DNA of 64,000 nt from Kluyvera intermedia (GTDB lineage Bacteria; Pseudomonadota; Gammaproteobacteria; Enterobacterales; Enterobacteriaceae): positions 2,046,001 to 2,110,000 of the forward strand of contig NZ_CP139986.1 in NCBI RefSeq assembly GCF_034424175.1. Direction: 5' to 3'. This document shows positions 9,401-17,167 of this stretch, piece after piece (the stretch's first letter is position 1; each line of letters begins with the position of its first letter). Below the pieces are notes generated by a model, which saw only the letters and a program-made list of their open reading frames with translations, was not told the DNA's origin and ran no database searches. The translations under genes were made by a program, and so were the position numbers.

Positions 9401-9634
9401 CAGGTATTTATCAGTGATGCGTTTATTCAGTATACCAGTATCACTCTTGCAAAGATTGGTGAGCTTCGTTCATCGAATTATGTTGCGGGCCAAACGGGCA
9501 CCATCATGAAAGCAGACGGAACGTTTGAAATTAATGGTTCTAATGCAGGTGATGGTAGAACCACAATAGATAACTACGGACAGAAGGTATATGACAAAAA
9601 TAATACTCTTCGGGTTGTTGTTGGCAAATATTAG
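6455..9634 (+). CDS. Phage host specificity protein J (central tail fibre)
   Basis: 1059 residues, similar in size to lambda gpJ (1132). It forms the tail tip and decides which outer-membrane receptor the phage uses. The N-terminal two thirds show the conserved gpJ core (GEGEFAGGLDGKNIFL, RYVNTALLYVEFDAKQF, RDLAGIFRGMTYWG). One or two fibronectin type III-like domains follow at about residues 625-815. The C-terminal 200 residues contain the DUF1983-type helical and beta region; the receptor-binding tip is normally the most variable part. ATG 6455 is preferred because the earlier in-frame ATG overlaps the terminator. Its last 44 bases overlap the lipoprotein gene. The receptor cannot be named from sequence. 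Confidence 0.93.
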   Translation: MTTTIIKGRGKGGSNQTRTPVEAPDSIQSIARAKVLIALGEGEFAGGLDGKNIFLGDSSSYTPLQNADGSYNFSNVKYEFRSGTQEQDYIQGFPGIENELQVSYELKQAVPYVRAVSNTQLSALRIRLGWPTLLLQKNNGDKVGTRVEYAIDLSVDGGSYETVVNGAVDDKTTSLYERSHRINLPKASTGWQLRVRRITPDSTSVNIVDTMRVVAVTEIIDAKLRYVNTALLYVEFDAKQFPNGIPQVVCNPKGRIIRVPDTYDPETRTYSGTWEGVFKWAWTDNPAWIYYDIILNERFGLGQRIDATQIDRWELYRIAQYCDQQVPDGKGGSGTEPRFRCNVYIQDRNDAWTVLRDLAGIFRGMTYWGDNKMYVLADMPRDVWHIYNHASVVEGKFTFADPSETTRNTAALVNWSDPANHFKDTPEPVYDNDLAMRFDYRQLEMTAIGCTRQSEANRRGRWALLTNGIGEVVTFSTGMDVPPVGEVIGVAANELAGRTIGGRVSAVNGRNITLDRASDVKAGNRLFLNLPSGMAQARTVQAVNGSIVTVTTPYSETPEVECNWGVDSDDLTIALFRVTGTRDNNDGTFEVTGTTYNPDIYSAVDTGARLDERPISVIPPGVQAPPENIVVDSYSTVNQNIAITTMRVAWDSVQGAVAYEAEWRRDSGNWVSVPRTSSLGFEVQGVYSGRYLVRVRAVNASDVSSVWATSSEVNLTGKVGNPPKPVGFAATGINWGIRLNWGFPSNTADTLKTEIQYTANADHSNPLLLSDVPYPQSEYVQLGLKAGQEFWYRAQLVDKSGNESGWTDWLRGMANDNADDYLGDIAGDFLTSEDGDRLTGDIDTNLEGIMQNALANHGTVEHQFAQLGEVRADILVVKTTIADVDKAMAEMSTQVQAQFNGVTAALEDKLTAVVDATGASAIYTLKTGVRINGVMYDAGMSIAVLAEAGKPVVTRIGFNANQFVLMSGSGDTQYSPFAVVNGQVFISDAFIQYTSITLAKIGELRSSNYVAGQTGTIMKADGTFEINGSNAGDGRTTIDNYGQKVYDKNNTLRVVVGKY

Positions 9635-9911
9635 CGGTTGCGCCTCTATTTCTCAGGCATTAAATAGTGGCGTTAAAAGTGTCGATTGTACGGCTGTATA
9701 TTCTTCGCATTTAGGTGCCGGTGCTGAACTTCGTACTGCGACAGTTTCTATCAAACAGATCCGCATTGATAAAAATGGGACGTATTGGGTCAGACCGATT
9801 AATGGTCTTTATGTTCGATTCTTTCCTGGCTGGAAGTCTACTGAACACCTGACAAACTACCAATGTAAAGGGGATGATTATGGCTTACGGAGTGCAGTTG
9901 TTCGACGCTAA
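9591..9911 (+). CDS. Small lipoprotein, probable Cor-type superinfection exclusion protein
   Basis: 106 residues. The first 16 form a signal peptide ending in ISGC, a lipobox with C17 as the lipidated residue. The mature part has two further cysteines (SVDCTAVY and NYQCKGDD) and the segment YWVRPINGLYVRFFPGW. It starts within J (AGAAGG ribosome site) and lies between J and the fibre genes, the place where phi80, N15 and related phages carry cor, an outer-membrane lipoprotein that blocks FhuA-dependent superinfection. Position, length and lipobox support this; assignment to Cor is an inference because no alignment was possible. As a lysogeny gene it could be expressed apart from the tail genes. 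Confidence 0.6.
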   Translation: MTKIILFGLLLANISGCASISQALNSGVKSVDCTAVYSSHLGAGAELRTATVSIKQIRIDKNGTYWVRPINGLYVRFFPGWKSTEHLTNYQCKGDDYGLRSAVVRR

Positions 9912-10152
9912 GGGGAATGAGCTGGTAGGGCGATTCAATCCCACCTTTGTTGCCTCAGTTATCACTTCGCCAGCGTCAGGCTCTAAGGCTTATCCGGTCG
10001 TTGAGGGCAAAACCCTGGTCGCAGATCCGCAAAACATATTCACCCCAAGCGGGTCAAAAGGCCAGACTCCGGCATCGGCGACCGTTGCCAATGGCACGGT
10101 TACCTGGTCTAACGCATCAGTAAATCAGCCAATATTGGTGATGTACAAATGA
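9880..10152 (+). CDS. Small phage tail-associated protein (function unknown)
   Basis: 90 residues, starting inside the end of the lipoprotein gene after a GGGG ribosome site. It begins MAYGVQLFDAKGNELV, very like the start of the next gene (MSYGIKIFREDGSLFI), so the two probably share an N-terminal domain of the type annotated as DUF6453 in lambdoid phages. The rest is beta-rich with no cysteine and no membrane segment. It sits between J and the tail fibre and overlaps the next start by ATGA. A structural role near the tail tip is likely but unproven. Confidence 0.6.
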   Translation: MAYGVQLFDAKGNELVGRFNPTFVASVITSPASGSKAYPVVEGKTLVADPQNIFTPSGSKGQTPASATVANGTVTWSNASVNQPILVMYK

Positions 10153-10787
10153 GTTATGGTATTAAAATTTTTCGTGAAGACGGTAGTCTGTTTATTAGTC
10201 CTGAAGTCACACCGATGAATTTTATCGGTGTATATCGTTTCACAGGAAATATGACGATCCCCACAGACATTCCAGCCACGGCAAACGTGATTTCATTTAT
10301 CCGTAACGATTCTGCAACCGGTGCCGCTTATGTTATTCCGGTTGCTTCAAATGGGAAATGGAATCTGAATTTAAACTGCAATGGGGTAGGCGGTCATGTC
10401 TACGTGTTCGCAAACGTTGTTCCTGTTGCGCATGGTGTTGGAATGGCAGTGTATAACGCTAACGGCGATATGGTCTGGAATACAGACTGTTTACCGCTTG
10501 AGCTTCATTTTGTAGATAACCCGTGGAACGGTTCAGGAAATGGCAATGGTGCAAACTACGACGTTAATGTCGGGCTTCCGGCGGCAGTAGTATCCGGTAT
10601 GAGTTCAAATTACCTTGTCCCGTTAGATCCTGCTGCTGGAATTTATATTTATGGGACGCTGACGGCACGCGCATATGACAACATCGTTGGCGGGTATTCC
10701 ATTTACAGCGAACAGATTAACGGGCAGGCTCCCACACCACGATTTAAAAAACAGTATATCTACATCGATACGCGACTTTATTCGTAG
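10149..10787 (+). CDS. Phage tail-associated beta-rich protein (function unknown)
   Basis: 212 residues beginning with the same MxYGxxxF signature as the upstream gene, translationally coupled to it through ATGA. The body is predicted to be all beta, rich in Asn, Gly and Tyr, with no signal peptide or catalytic motif. Similar proteins lie between J and the side fibre in N15-like phages. It is followed by a terminator, so the segment from the lipoprotein gene to this one may be a unit added to the late operon. No biochemical function can be assigned. Confidence 0.6.
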   Translation: MSYGIKIFREDGSLFISPEVTPMNFIGVYRFTGNMTIPTDIPATANVISFIRNDSATGAAYVIPVASNGKWNLNLNCNGVGGHVYVFANVVPVAHGVGMAVYNANGDMVWNTDCLPLELHFVDNPWNGSGNGNGANYDVNVGLPAAVVSGMSSNYLVPLDPAAGIYIYGTLTARAYDNIVGGYSIYSEQINGQAPTPRFKKQYIYIDTRLYS

Positions 10788-10811
10788 AGGCTGCTTTCTA
10801 TCCCAATCACT

Positions 10812-10840
10812 AACCTCGCTTCGGCGGGGTTTTTTATTTT
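10812..10840 (+). terminator. Terminator before the tail fibre gene
   Basis: An 8-bp stem (10812-10819 with 10824-10831, one G-U pair) closed by a C(TTCG)G tetraloop, then a T-run. It separates the accessory genes from the fibre gene. Confidence 0.85.
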
Positions 10841-10858
10841 CTAAATTCTGGAGTCACT

Positions 10859-11971
10859 ATGTCAGCAGGAACATTAACCCTGACCAACAAATCAGCCGCT
10901 GTTACCGGTTCCGGCACGGCCTTCACAACCGAACTGGCGGCCGGTGATTTCGCCGTTGTTACTGTAGGCGGTATTCCGTACTCACTCCCGGTGAAAAGCG
11001 TTAACAGTAATACATCGCTGACGCTGGTGAGTAACTTCACTGGCCCAAGTCAGGCGGGAGCAGCATGGTATGCCGTGCCGCGTGTTGCAATGAACCTGGT
11101 TACCGCTGCACTTGTCACACAAAGCGCCGAAGCTCTGCGGGGGCTTAACTTCGACAAACGGAACTGGCAGCAGTTCTTCACCGCTACTGGCGATGTCACC
11201 ATTACGCTTCCAGATACCAGCCAGACGACAGGGCCATCGGCTAAAAAACTGATGAGTAGCGTGGAAGCTAAAGCAGATGCCACGGATCCTCGCCTTGATA
11301 CGATAAATGGTAAGTCTGGGGGGCAAATTAATAGTGGTGTGAACCTGGCATGGGGAACGGATGGCGTTTTTTCCCACTCTATGGGGTTTGATGTCATTCC
11401 TGGCCAGGAAGCAGCGAGGCTCCGGGGATCACGTGCTGACTTCGTTGATGGCACTAACCGTGTCATCCTGAATCTGGATTCCGTAGGGAACAGGCGGACA
11501 GTTTTTTACTCTAACGGGGGCATTTTATGCCAGCCTGGCCTTTATGGTGGGCCACAAATGTACTCTACGTTCCTTAATTTCGTTAGCGGCCCGGTAGACC
11601 TTTGGGTTGATAACTCCCGAATGGGTTCAATTCAGTTAGCCACCACATCCGACAAATTGCTTAAGAAAGAAATTGCATACGTTAACGGAGCTTCCGCTTT
11701 GGCTGAGGTAATGCAGTGGCGTCCCGCGACCTTCAAGTTTAAGAAGCGAGGCATCATTCCTGAAAGTGAGACGCAGTTTGGTTTTATTGCAAATGACTTA
11801 GTTGAACTATCCCCGGAGTGTGTGAAGGGCAAAGGTCTTGAAGAGGGATTCGATGAAAACAACGCCGCTGATGCTTATTCTCTGGACGAGACAGCCATGA
11901 TTGCCAAACTGACGTTATCAATCCAGGAGTTGCAGAAACAAATTACTGATCTTCAGGAGCGCAGAGTTTAA
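10859..11971 (+). CDS. Phage tail fibre with C-terminal S74 chaperone domain
   Basis: 370 residues. Residues 1-80 form a beta-rich attachment domain (SAAVTGSGTAFTTELAAGD), 80-140 link to a shaft, and 140-260 form the receptor-binding region. Residues about 262-370 are an intramolecular chaperone (peptidase S74): TTSDKLLKKEI places the self-cleaving Ser at 264 with Lys nearby, and QFGFIANDL and a terminal coiled coil follow. In this family the chaperone trimerises the fibre and then cuts itself off before the Ser. The start at 10859 has a GGAG ribosome site. No separate fibre-assembly gene follows, consistent with a built-in chaperone. Confidence 0.88.
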   Translation: MSAGTLTLTNKSAAVTGSGTAFTTELAAGDFAVVTVGGIPYSLPVKSVNSNTSLTLVSNFTGPSQAGAAWYAVPRVAMNLVTAALVTQSAEALRGLNFDKRNWQQFFTATGDVTITLPDTSQTTGPSAKKLMSSVEAKADATDPRLDTINGKSGGQINSGVNLAWGTDGVFSHSMGFDVIPGQEAARLRGSRADFVDGTNRVILNLDSVGNRRTVFYSNGGILCQPGLYGGPQMYSTFLNFVSGPVDLWVDNSRMGSIQLATTSDKLLKKEIAYVNGASALAEVMQWRPATFKFKKRGIIPESETQFGFIANDLVELSPECVKGKGLEEGFDENNAADAYSLDETAMIAKLTLSIQELQKQITDLQERRV

Positions 11972-11976
11972 CAGTC

Positions 11977-12141
11977 ATGCGATACGGAAAGCGGCGCTAC
12001 TACGCCACTTACAAGCTGATAACCGGGCTGAGTGGTGAGCCAGTGGATATCCCGGATGATGTATTTATCTCGGTGCGCGTTGAGATGCCTGCTGACTCTG
12101 TTTACAGCCGGAGCTTGCATGAGCGCGGGAATGAGAGCTAA
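11977..12141 (+). CDS. Small hypothetical phage protein (54 aa)
   Basis: An ATG reading frame five bases after the fibre stop, encoding MRYGKRRYYATYKLITGLSG at its start and ending RSLHERGNES. There is no clear Shine-Dalgarno, so translation may be coupled to the fibre gene. The amino-acid composition looks protein-like (basic start, DIPDDVFISVRVE core). I do not recognise a family and assign no function. It could be a tail accessory protein or a decayed gene. Confidence 0.4.
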   Translation: MRYGKRRYYATYKLITGLSGEPVDIPDDVFISVRVEMPADSVYSRSLHERGNES

Positions 12142-12207
12142 TCATGATTTTATCCATTTTTTTTTGATAAGCTTGGTGCAAATCAGCCAGAAAAAAAAGT
12201 ACACAAC

Positions 12208-12606
12208 ATGAGCCAGTTAACGTTACATGAATTCGCATCGATAAATTGTAAACTGAAAGATATCAGCGACACATGGTCCGACTTATGGGTTTTTCTTCAT
12301 ATCTTACCAGTCAGCATTGGTAGGGTGGTCAGTCTGCGATACGGTAACCTTATAGGTGACTCCCTTGTAGTGGAGGCGAACGGAAGATTTGAAGAGAAAA
12401 TCCTATCTGTACCAGCCGTTGTTCGCCACATTGTACAGAGGCGCAGGGACAAATATCCCCACGATGTTTACGTTTTTCAGAGTCACTCCAACCGGGTCAA
12501 ATTTCAGCAAAGGCCAGTAACAGTTATTGCATTCAACCAGGCATTGAAGATTGCCTCCAAAGGAGTGACGGATAAGGTGGTGAGCAGCAAAAGTGCGCGA
12601 TGGTAG
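12208..12606 (+). CDS. Truncated tyrosine-recombinase-like protein
   Basis: 132 residues resembling the first part of a tyrosine recombinase catalytic domain: LPVSIGRVVSLRYGNLIGDS matches the box I region with its arginine, and KVVSSKSAR near the end matches the start of box II (HxxR). The frame stops two codons later, so the second catalytic half with the nucleophilic tyrosine is missing and the protein should be inactive as a recombinase. In the +1 frame an open stretch runs on from 12584 to 12718 (GVITYIINDARTTDFDDS), but it does not look like a recombinase C-terminus. It may be a decayed integrase or a conserved short phage protein of unknown role. Confidence 0.5.
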   Translation: MSQLTLHEFASINCKLKDISDTWSDLWVFLHILPVSIGRVVSLRYGNLIGDSLVVEANGRFEEKILSVPAVVRHIVQRRRDKYPHDVYVFQSHSNRVKFQQRPVTVIAFNQALKIASKGVTDKVVSSKSARW

Positions 12607-13188
12607 CTCGCCGTTGAGAGGTGTATTCGGGGTGATCACTTACATCATCAATGATGCCAGAACCACTGACTTTGATGATTCCCCCGGTGATTTGATGCAT
12701 TTTATTAAAAGAAATTAACGAGAGGTCACGTTATCGTTAATGTAGAGGTTAATTATCATTTCTGTCTGGATTGTTAGACACAGCAACCCCTACCTTTACT
12801 ACAGCGTACAGCGTGATACATAGGGCGATTATTACAGAAAATATCAATGAGAGGCTAGTGATCATAATTCTTCTTAATATTGGATGGATTCAATTATCAG
12901 ACTTCCGAATTAGGGAAAGGTTCCTGGCAATTCTCGCGCATTGCATCAAGGAAGGGGGTACCGGCAACCCGAATGCACCAATGTAACTCAATGTACTAGG
13001 GATAGAGACATTTTAAGAAGCGTCTTGTGGGGCACTAGTGGGACAAATATGCTATTTTTGGGGCATTATGGGACACGTATGGGACGCTTTGCCATATATG
13101 AACCTTACCGATTTTCATATGTGGCGAGGTTTTAACTGTATGAATAAGCTAAAGAAAACACATGCTCTTGGGCGTTCTTTAGTGATTT
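12607..13188 (+). other. AT-rich prophage end region without a supported gene
   Basis: The stretch holds only short frames without good start signals; one of 71 codons from TTG 12771 has no ribosome site. Its notable content is the phased repeat cluster at 13028-13086. The lower GC compared with the chromosome to the right fits phage attachment-site DNA. Confidence 0.6.
13028..13086 (+). repeat. Five phased TGGGRCR repeats, probable integrase arm sites
   Basis: TGGGGCA (13028), TGGGACA (13039), TGGGGCA (13059), TGGGACA (13069) and TGGGACG (13080) lie in one orientation at spacings of 11, 20, 10 and 11 bp, so all sit on about the same face of the helix. They are about 115 bp from the prophage-chromosome junction, where arm-type integrase sites are expected. 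Assignment to integrase binding is an inference. Confidence 0.6.
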
Positions 13189-13299
13189 TTAAATAGCCCG
13201 CGTCACGCAATTAAAGTGGCGGGCATAATCTTCAAGGCCAGCGATCCCCAATCGCGCCCATTTCGGGTGCGACCATTGGGGCAGACCTAGATAAATCAT
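13189..13299 (-). pseudogene. yecE: yecE, 5' fragment cut by prophage insertion
   Basis: The first 32 codons match E. coli YecE ([14 protein letters not shown], then LEDYARHFNCV), after which the frame enters phage DNA and ends TRAI-stop. Intact YecE has about 272 residues, so more than 85 percent is missing here; the rest should lie beyond the left end of the prophage. The start codon overlaps the yecD stop (ATGA), as in an intact yecD-yecE operon. YecE is a DUF72 protein of unknown function. Confidence 0.9.
13200..13225. other. attR region of the prophage
   Basis: YecE similarity ends at the HFNCV codons (13204-13218), so the crossover core lies about here. The exact core needs the left junction, which is outside the window. 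Confidence 0.65.
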
Positions 13300-13862
13300 A
13301 ACGCGGCAAGAATCTCGTCGCTGCTGCGGACGCGAGCGATGCGCGGGAAAATATGCGTCATGCTGCCACTGTGCTGCTCGGCAGAGGCGGCGCTGCAAGC
13401 GTCTTCGGCAATAATCAGGTTGAAGCCCAGCTCCCATGCATTACGCGCGGTCGATTCGACGCCGATGTTGGTGGAGATGCCACACAGAATGATCGTCTCA
13501 ATACCGCGGCGACGCAGCTGCATTTCAAGATCGGTTCCGTAGAATGCGCCCCACTGGCGTTTGGTCACTTCAATATCGCTGTCCTGTTTGCCCAGCAAAG
13601 ACGGGTAAATCCACCAGTTGTCCGGCAGTGCTTTAGCGGGAGCTTGCATGTCAACTGGCTGTTTTAATGCTTCGGCAAAGTCAGCCGACCAGCCAACGCG
13701 AACCATCACCACCGGCATGGATGCGGCGCGGCATTTATCGGCCAGACGTGCGGCTCGTGCCACCACATCGCTGGCGGTATGCGGACCACCGGCAAACGGC
13801 AGAATACCTTCTTGCAGGTCAATCACTACAAGGGCGGTTTTGTTGGCGTCAAACTTCAGCAT
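13296..13862 (-). CDS. yecD: Isochorismatase-family hydrolase YecD
   Basis: 188 residues, the same size and a near match to E. coli YecD. The cysteine-hydrolase fold motifs are present: [10 protein letters not shown] near residue 12 with the catalytic Asp, the Lys of [12 protein letters not shown] and [18 protein letters not shown] with the catalytic Cys. Its substrate is not established. The start MLKFDANK was chosen by comparison with E. coli; an in-frame ATG 11 codons earlier has no support. It runs divergently from aspS and overlaps truncated yecE by ATGA. Confidence 0.93.
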   Translation of the reverse strand: MLKFDANKTALVVIDLQEGILPFAGGPHTASDVVARAARLADKCRAASMPVVMVRVGWSADFAEALKQPVDMQAPAKALPDNWWIYPSLLGKQDSDIEVTKRQWGAFYGTDLEMQLRRRGIETIILCGISTNIGVESTARNAWELGFNLIIAEDACSAASAEQHSGSMTHIFPRIARVRSSDEILAAL

Positions 13863-13997
13863 GGTTTTTCCTCTCTGAGCGGGCTGTTGGAGCATACCTT
13901 ACAATCGTCGCCAGGTGATTGAATGGATAAATATTGTTAATTTTTGTGAGCGTAGGCAATAAGCGTTCAGCAAACAGGCGTATAAACCGCACTGGGC

Positions 13998-14026
13998 TTA
14001 TCGTGGGCGAGAATTTCCAGTATAAT
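13998..14026 (+). promoter_or_regulatory. aspS promoter
   Basis: TTATCG (13998-14003), a 17-bp spacer and a perfect TATAAT (14021-14026) lie about 100 bp before aspS. Confidence 0.7.
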
Positions 14027-14128
14027 AGCCCCCTTTTTTCATCTAATAGTGACATTCAGCTAAAGCTGCGACAGTTAAGCCTGCACGGCAGGCGACAATC
14101 CGCCGACGGCTAAGTTAAGGGATATCTC

Positions 14129-15916
14129 ATGCGTACAGAATATTGCGGACAGCTTCGACAGTCCCACGTTGGGCAGCAGGTGACTCTGTGTGGTTGGGTC
14201 AACCGTCGTCGTGATCTCGGCAGCCTCATTTTTATCGACATGCGCGACCGTGAAGGCATCGTTCAGGTATTCTTCGATCCAGATCGTGCGGATGCATTGA
14301 AGTTAGCCTCTGAACTGCGTAACGAGTTCTGCATTCAGGTGACCGGCGTCGTGCGCGCGCGCGATGAAAAGAACGTCAACGCCGATATGGCGACCGGCGC
14401 AATCGAAGTGCTGGCGTCTGACCTGACGATCATCAACCGTTCAGAAGCACTGCCGCTGGACTCCAACCACGTCAATACCGAAGAAGCGCGTCTGAAATAC
14501 CGCTACCTCGACCTGCGTCGTCCGGAAATGGCACAGCGTTTGAAAACGCGCGCCAAAATCACCAGCTTCGTGCGCCGCTTTATGGACGATCACGGTTTCC
14601 TTGATATCGAAACCCCAATGCTGACCAAAGCGACTCCGGAAGGCGCGCGCGACTACCTCGTACCGTCTCGTGTACATAAAGGTAAATTCTACGCGCTGCC
14701 ACAGTCTCCACAGCTGTTTAAACAGTTGCTGATGATGTCCGGCTTCGACCGTTACTATCAGATCGTAAAATGCTTCCGTGATGAAGACTTGCGTGCTGAC
14801 CGTCAGCCAGAATTTACCCAGATCGACGTCGAAACCTCATTCATGACCGCGCCTCAGGTGCGTGAAATCATGGAAGCGCTGGTTCGCCAGATGTGGCAGG
14901 ACGTGAAAGGCGTGGATCTGGGCGACTTCCCGATCATGACCTTTGCGGAAGCTGAACGTCGTTACGGTTCCGACAAACCGGATCTGCGTAACCCGATGGA
15001 GCTGGTGGACGTTGCTGACTTGCTGAAATCCGTAGAATTTGCGGTCTTCTCAGGTCCTGCTAACGATCCGAAAGGCCGCGTTGCTGCGCTGCGCGTACCG
15101 GGCGGGGCATCACTGACCCGTAAGCTTATCGACGAATACGGTAACTTTGTGAAGATCTATGGCGCGAAAGGCCTGGCTTACATCAAAGTGACCGAGCGTG
15201 CTAAAGGCCTGGAAGGCATCAACAGCCCGGTAGCGAAATTCCTCACCGCTGAGATTGTGGAAGCGATTCTGGAGCGCACCGGTGCGCAAGATGGCGACAT
15301 GATCTTCTTTGGTGCCGACAACAAGAAAGTGGTTGCGGATGCATTAGGCGCGCTGCGTCTGAAGCTGGGTAAAGATCTGAACCTGACCGACGAAAACATG
15401 TGGGCGCCGCTGTGGGTTATCGACTTCCCAATGTTTGAAGATGACGGTGAAGGCGGTCTGACCGCAATGCACCACCCGTTCACCTCGCCAAAAGACATGA
15501 CCGCAGAAGAGCTGAAAGCGGCACCGGAAGACGCGGTTGCTAACGCTTACGATATGGTCATCAATGGTTATGAAGTGGGCGGCGGTTCCGTGCGTATCCA
15601 CCGTGGCGACATGCAGCAGACCGTGTTTGGTATCCTGGGCATCACCGAACAGGAACAACGCGAGAAGTTTGGCTTCCTGCTGGATGCGCTGAAATACGGT
15701 ACTCCACCGCATGCAGGTCTGGCATTTGGTCTGGATCGTCTGACCATGCTGCTGACCGGCACCGACAACATTCGTGATGTTATCGCCTTCCCGAAAACCA
15801 CTGCTGCCGCCTGTCTGATGACCGAAGCACCAAGCTTCGCGAATCCGGCATCGTTAGGTGAGCTGGGTATTCAGGTTGTGGCAAAAGAGCCAAAAGAGTC
15901 GGCGGAGAACAAGTAA
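14129..15916 (+). CDS. aspS: Aspartate--tRNA ligase
   Basis: 595 residues (E. coli 590). It charges tRNA-Asp with aspartate using ATP in the cytoplasm. An OB-fold anticodon-binding domain (about 1-105) precedes the class II catalytic domain. Motif 2 lies at [16 protein letters not shown] (about 216-231) and motif 3 at GLAFGLDRL (about 535-543). The bacterial GAD insertion occupies roughly 287-420. aspS-nudB-yebC-ruvC run in one direction with short gaps: nudB starts one base after the aspS stop. The gene is conserved and complete. Confidence 0.98.
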   Translation: MRTEYCGQLRQSHVGQQVTLCGWVNRRRDLGSLIFIDMRDREGIVQVFFDPDRADALKLASELRNEFCIQVTGVVRARDEKNVNADMATGAIEVLASDLTIINRSEALPLDSNHVNTEEARLKYRYLDLRRPEMAQRLKTRAKITSFVRRFMDDHGFLDIETPMLTKATPEGARDYLVPSRVHKGKFYALPQSPQLFKQLLMMSGFDRYYQIVKCFRDEDLRADRQPEFTQIDVETSFMTAPQVREIMEALVRQMWQDVKGVDLGDFPIMTFAEAERRYGSDKPDLRNPMELVDVADLLKSVEFAVFSGPANDPKGRVAALRVPGGASLTRKLIDEYGNFVKIYGAKGLAYIKVTERAKGLEGINSPVAKFLTAEIVEAILERTGAQDGDMIFFGADNKKVVADALGALRLKLGKDLNLTDENMWAPLWVIDFPMFEDDGEGGLTAMHHPFTSPKDMTAEELKAAPEDAVANAYDMVINGYEVGGGSVRIHRGDMQQTVFGILGITEQEQREKFGFLLDALKYGTPPHAGLAFGLDRLTMLLTGTDNIRDVIAFPKTTAAACLMTEAPSFANPASLGELGIQVVAKEPKESAENK

Positions 15917-15917
15917 C

Positions 15918-16361
15918 ATGTCATTCAAGCGGCCCGTTTCTATTCTGGTTGTGATTTATGCCCAGGACAGCAAGCGGGTGCTGATGTTACAGCGGCGCGA
16001 TGACCCGGATTTCTGGCAGTCGGTTACCGGCAGTCTGGAAGAGGGGGAAACCGCGTCGCAAGCTGCCCTGCGTGAAGTAAATGAAGAGGTCACCATTGAC
16101 GTTGTTTCTGAGCAACTGACCTTGATGGACTGTCAACGCACGGTGGAGTTTGAAATTTTTCAACATTTGCGTCATCGCTATGCTCCTGGCATTGAGCGCA
16201 ACACAGAATCCTGGTTCTGCCTTGCGCTTCCCCACGAGCGAGAGATCGTGTTCACTGAACACCTGACCTACCAATGGCTCGACGCACCCGCTGCGGCGGC
16301 GCTCACCAAATCGTGGAGCAATCAGCAGGCGATTGAAGAATTTGTCATTAACGCTGCCTGA
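15918..16361 (+). CDS. nudB: Dihydroneopterin triphosphate diphosphatase
   Basis: 147 residues (E. coli 150). This Nudix hydrolase removes pyrophosphate from dihydroneopterin triphosphate in folate synthesis and also acts on dATP. The Nudix box is complete at residues 38-58 (G38, E44, then REV-N-EE at 52-57). The start follows the aspS stop after one base. Its first residues (MSFKRPV) differ from E. coli (MKDKVYKRPV), so the N-terminus is slightly shorter. Confidence 0.97.
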   Translation: MSFKRPVSILVVIYAQDSKRVLMLQRRDDPDFWQSVTGSLEEGETASQAALREVNEEVTIDVVSEQLTLMDCQRTVEFEIFQHLRHRYAPGIERNTESWFCLALPHEREIVFTEHLTYQWLDAPAAAALTKSWSNQQAIEEFVINAA

Positions 16362-16389
16362 AAGGGCATAGTTTTTTGGAGATAATTTT

Positions 16390-17133
16390 ATGGCAGGTCA
16401 TAGTAAATGGGCCAACACCAGACATCGTAAAGCGGCGCAAGATTCTAAGCGTGGCAAGATCTTCACCAAAATCATTCGTGAGCTGGTGACAGCGGCTAAG
16501 CTTGGCGGTGGCGATCCGGACGCGAATCCACGTCTGCGCGCGGCTGTTGATAAAGCGCTGTCGAACAACATGACGCGTGACACCTTAAACCGTGCTATCG
16601 CGCGTGGTGTGGGCGGTGATGAAGACTCGAACATGGAAACCATCATTTATGAAGGTTACGGTCCTGGCGGCACGGCGGTCATGATCGAGTGTCTGTCTGA
16701 CAACCGCAACCGTACCGTTGCAGATGTCCGTCATGCCTTCACCAAAACCGGCGGTAACCTGGGAACTGATGGCTCCGTATCCTACCTGTTCAGCAAAAAA
16801 GGCATCATTTCCTTTGAGCAAGGCGACGAAGACACCATCATGGAAGCGGCGCTGGAAGCCGGTGCAGAAGATGTTGTGACCTTCGACGACGGCGCGATTG
16901 ATGTCTACACCGCGTGGGAAGATATGGGCAAAGTGCGTGATGCGCTGGAAGCCGCTGGTCTGAAAGCCGATGCAGCTGAAGTGTCGATGATCCCATCCAC
17001 TAAAGCGGAAATGGATGCTGAAACAGCACCGAAGCTGATGCGTCTTATCGACATGCTGGAAGACTGTGACGACGTTCAGGAAGTCTACCATAACGGCGAA
17101 ATCTCTGACGAGGTTGCAGCGACCTTAGAATGA
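16390..17133 (+). CDS. yebC: YebC/PmpR-family protein
   Basis: 247 residues beginning [20 protein letters not shown], the hallmark of the YebC/TACO1 family. Members act as transcription regulators or, as shown more recently for several family proteins, help ribosomes through proline-rich stretches. Three alpha/beta domains are expected; no catalytic site. A good GGAG ribosome site precedes ATG 16390. It lies directly before ruvC, the usual enterobacterial order. Confidence 0.97.
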   Translation: MAGHSKWANTRHRKAAQDSKRGKIFTKIIRELVTAAKLGGGDPDANPRLRAAVDKALSNNMTRDTLNRAIARGVGGDEDSNMETIIYEGYGPGGTAVMIECLSDNRNRTVADVRHAFTKTGGNLGTDGSVSYLFSKKGIISFEQGDEDTIMEAALEAGAEDVVTFDDGAIDVYTAWEDMGKVRDALEAAGLKADAAEVSMIPSTKAEMDAETAPKLMRLIDMLEDCDDVQEVYHNGEISDEVAATLE

Positions 17134-17167
17134 GGTGGCTGTGCCGTAAACTACCAGGAGGTGCGTG

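Larger units (their letters stand above)
1..13215 (+). mobile_element. Lambda-like prophage, right (tail) part
   Basis: The late tail genes run left to right in lambda order (G/T, tape measure, M, L, K, I, J, fibre) and stop at a truncated yecE. No terminase, capsid, lysis, repressor or integrase gene is in view, so the left end lies outside the window. The right border is set by where the YecE reading frame stops resembling E. coli YecE (about 13,204). yecE is a known insertion site of lambdoid phages, including some Stx phages. Whether the prophage is still functional cannot be judged from this part; every core tail gene seen here is intact. Confidence 0.95.

Noticed and set aside
12584..12718. 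+1-frame continuation of the recombinase-like gene as a true C-terminus
   Set aside because: It is open for 45 codons, but shows none of the HxxR...Y features expected, so chance is likely; kept only as a finding.
12771..12986. Plus-strand frame of 71 codons near attR
   Set aside because: Its start is TTG without a ribosome site, it resembles no known family and the surrounding DNA looks like attachment-site sequence.
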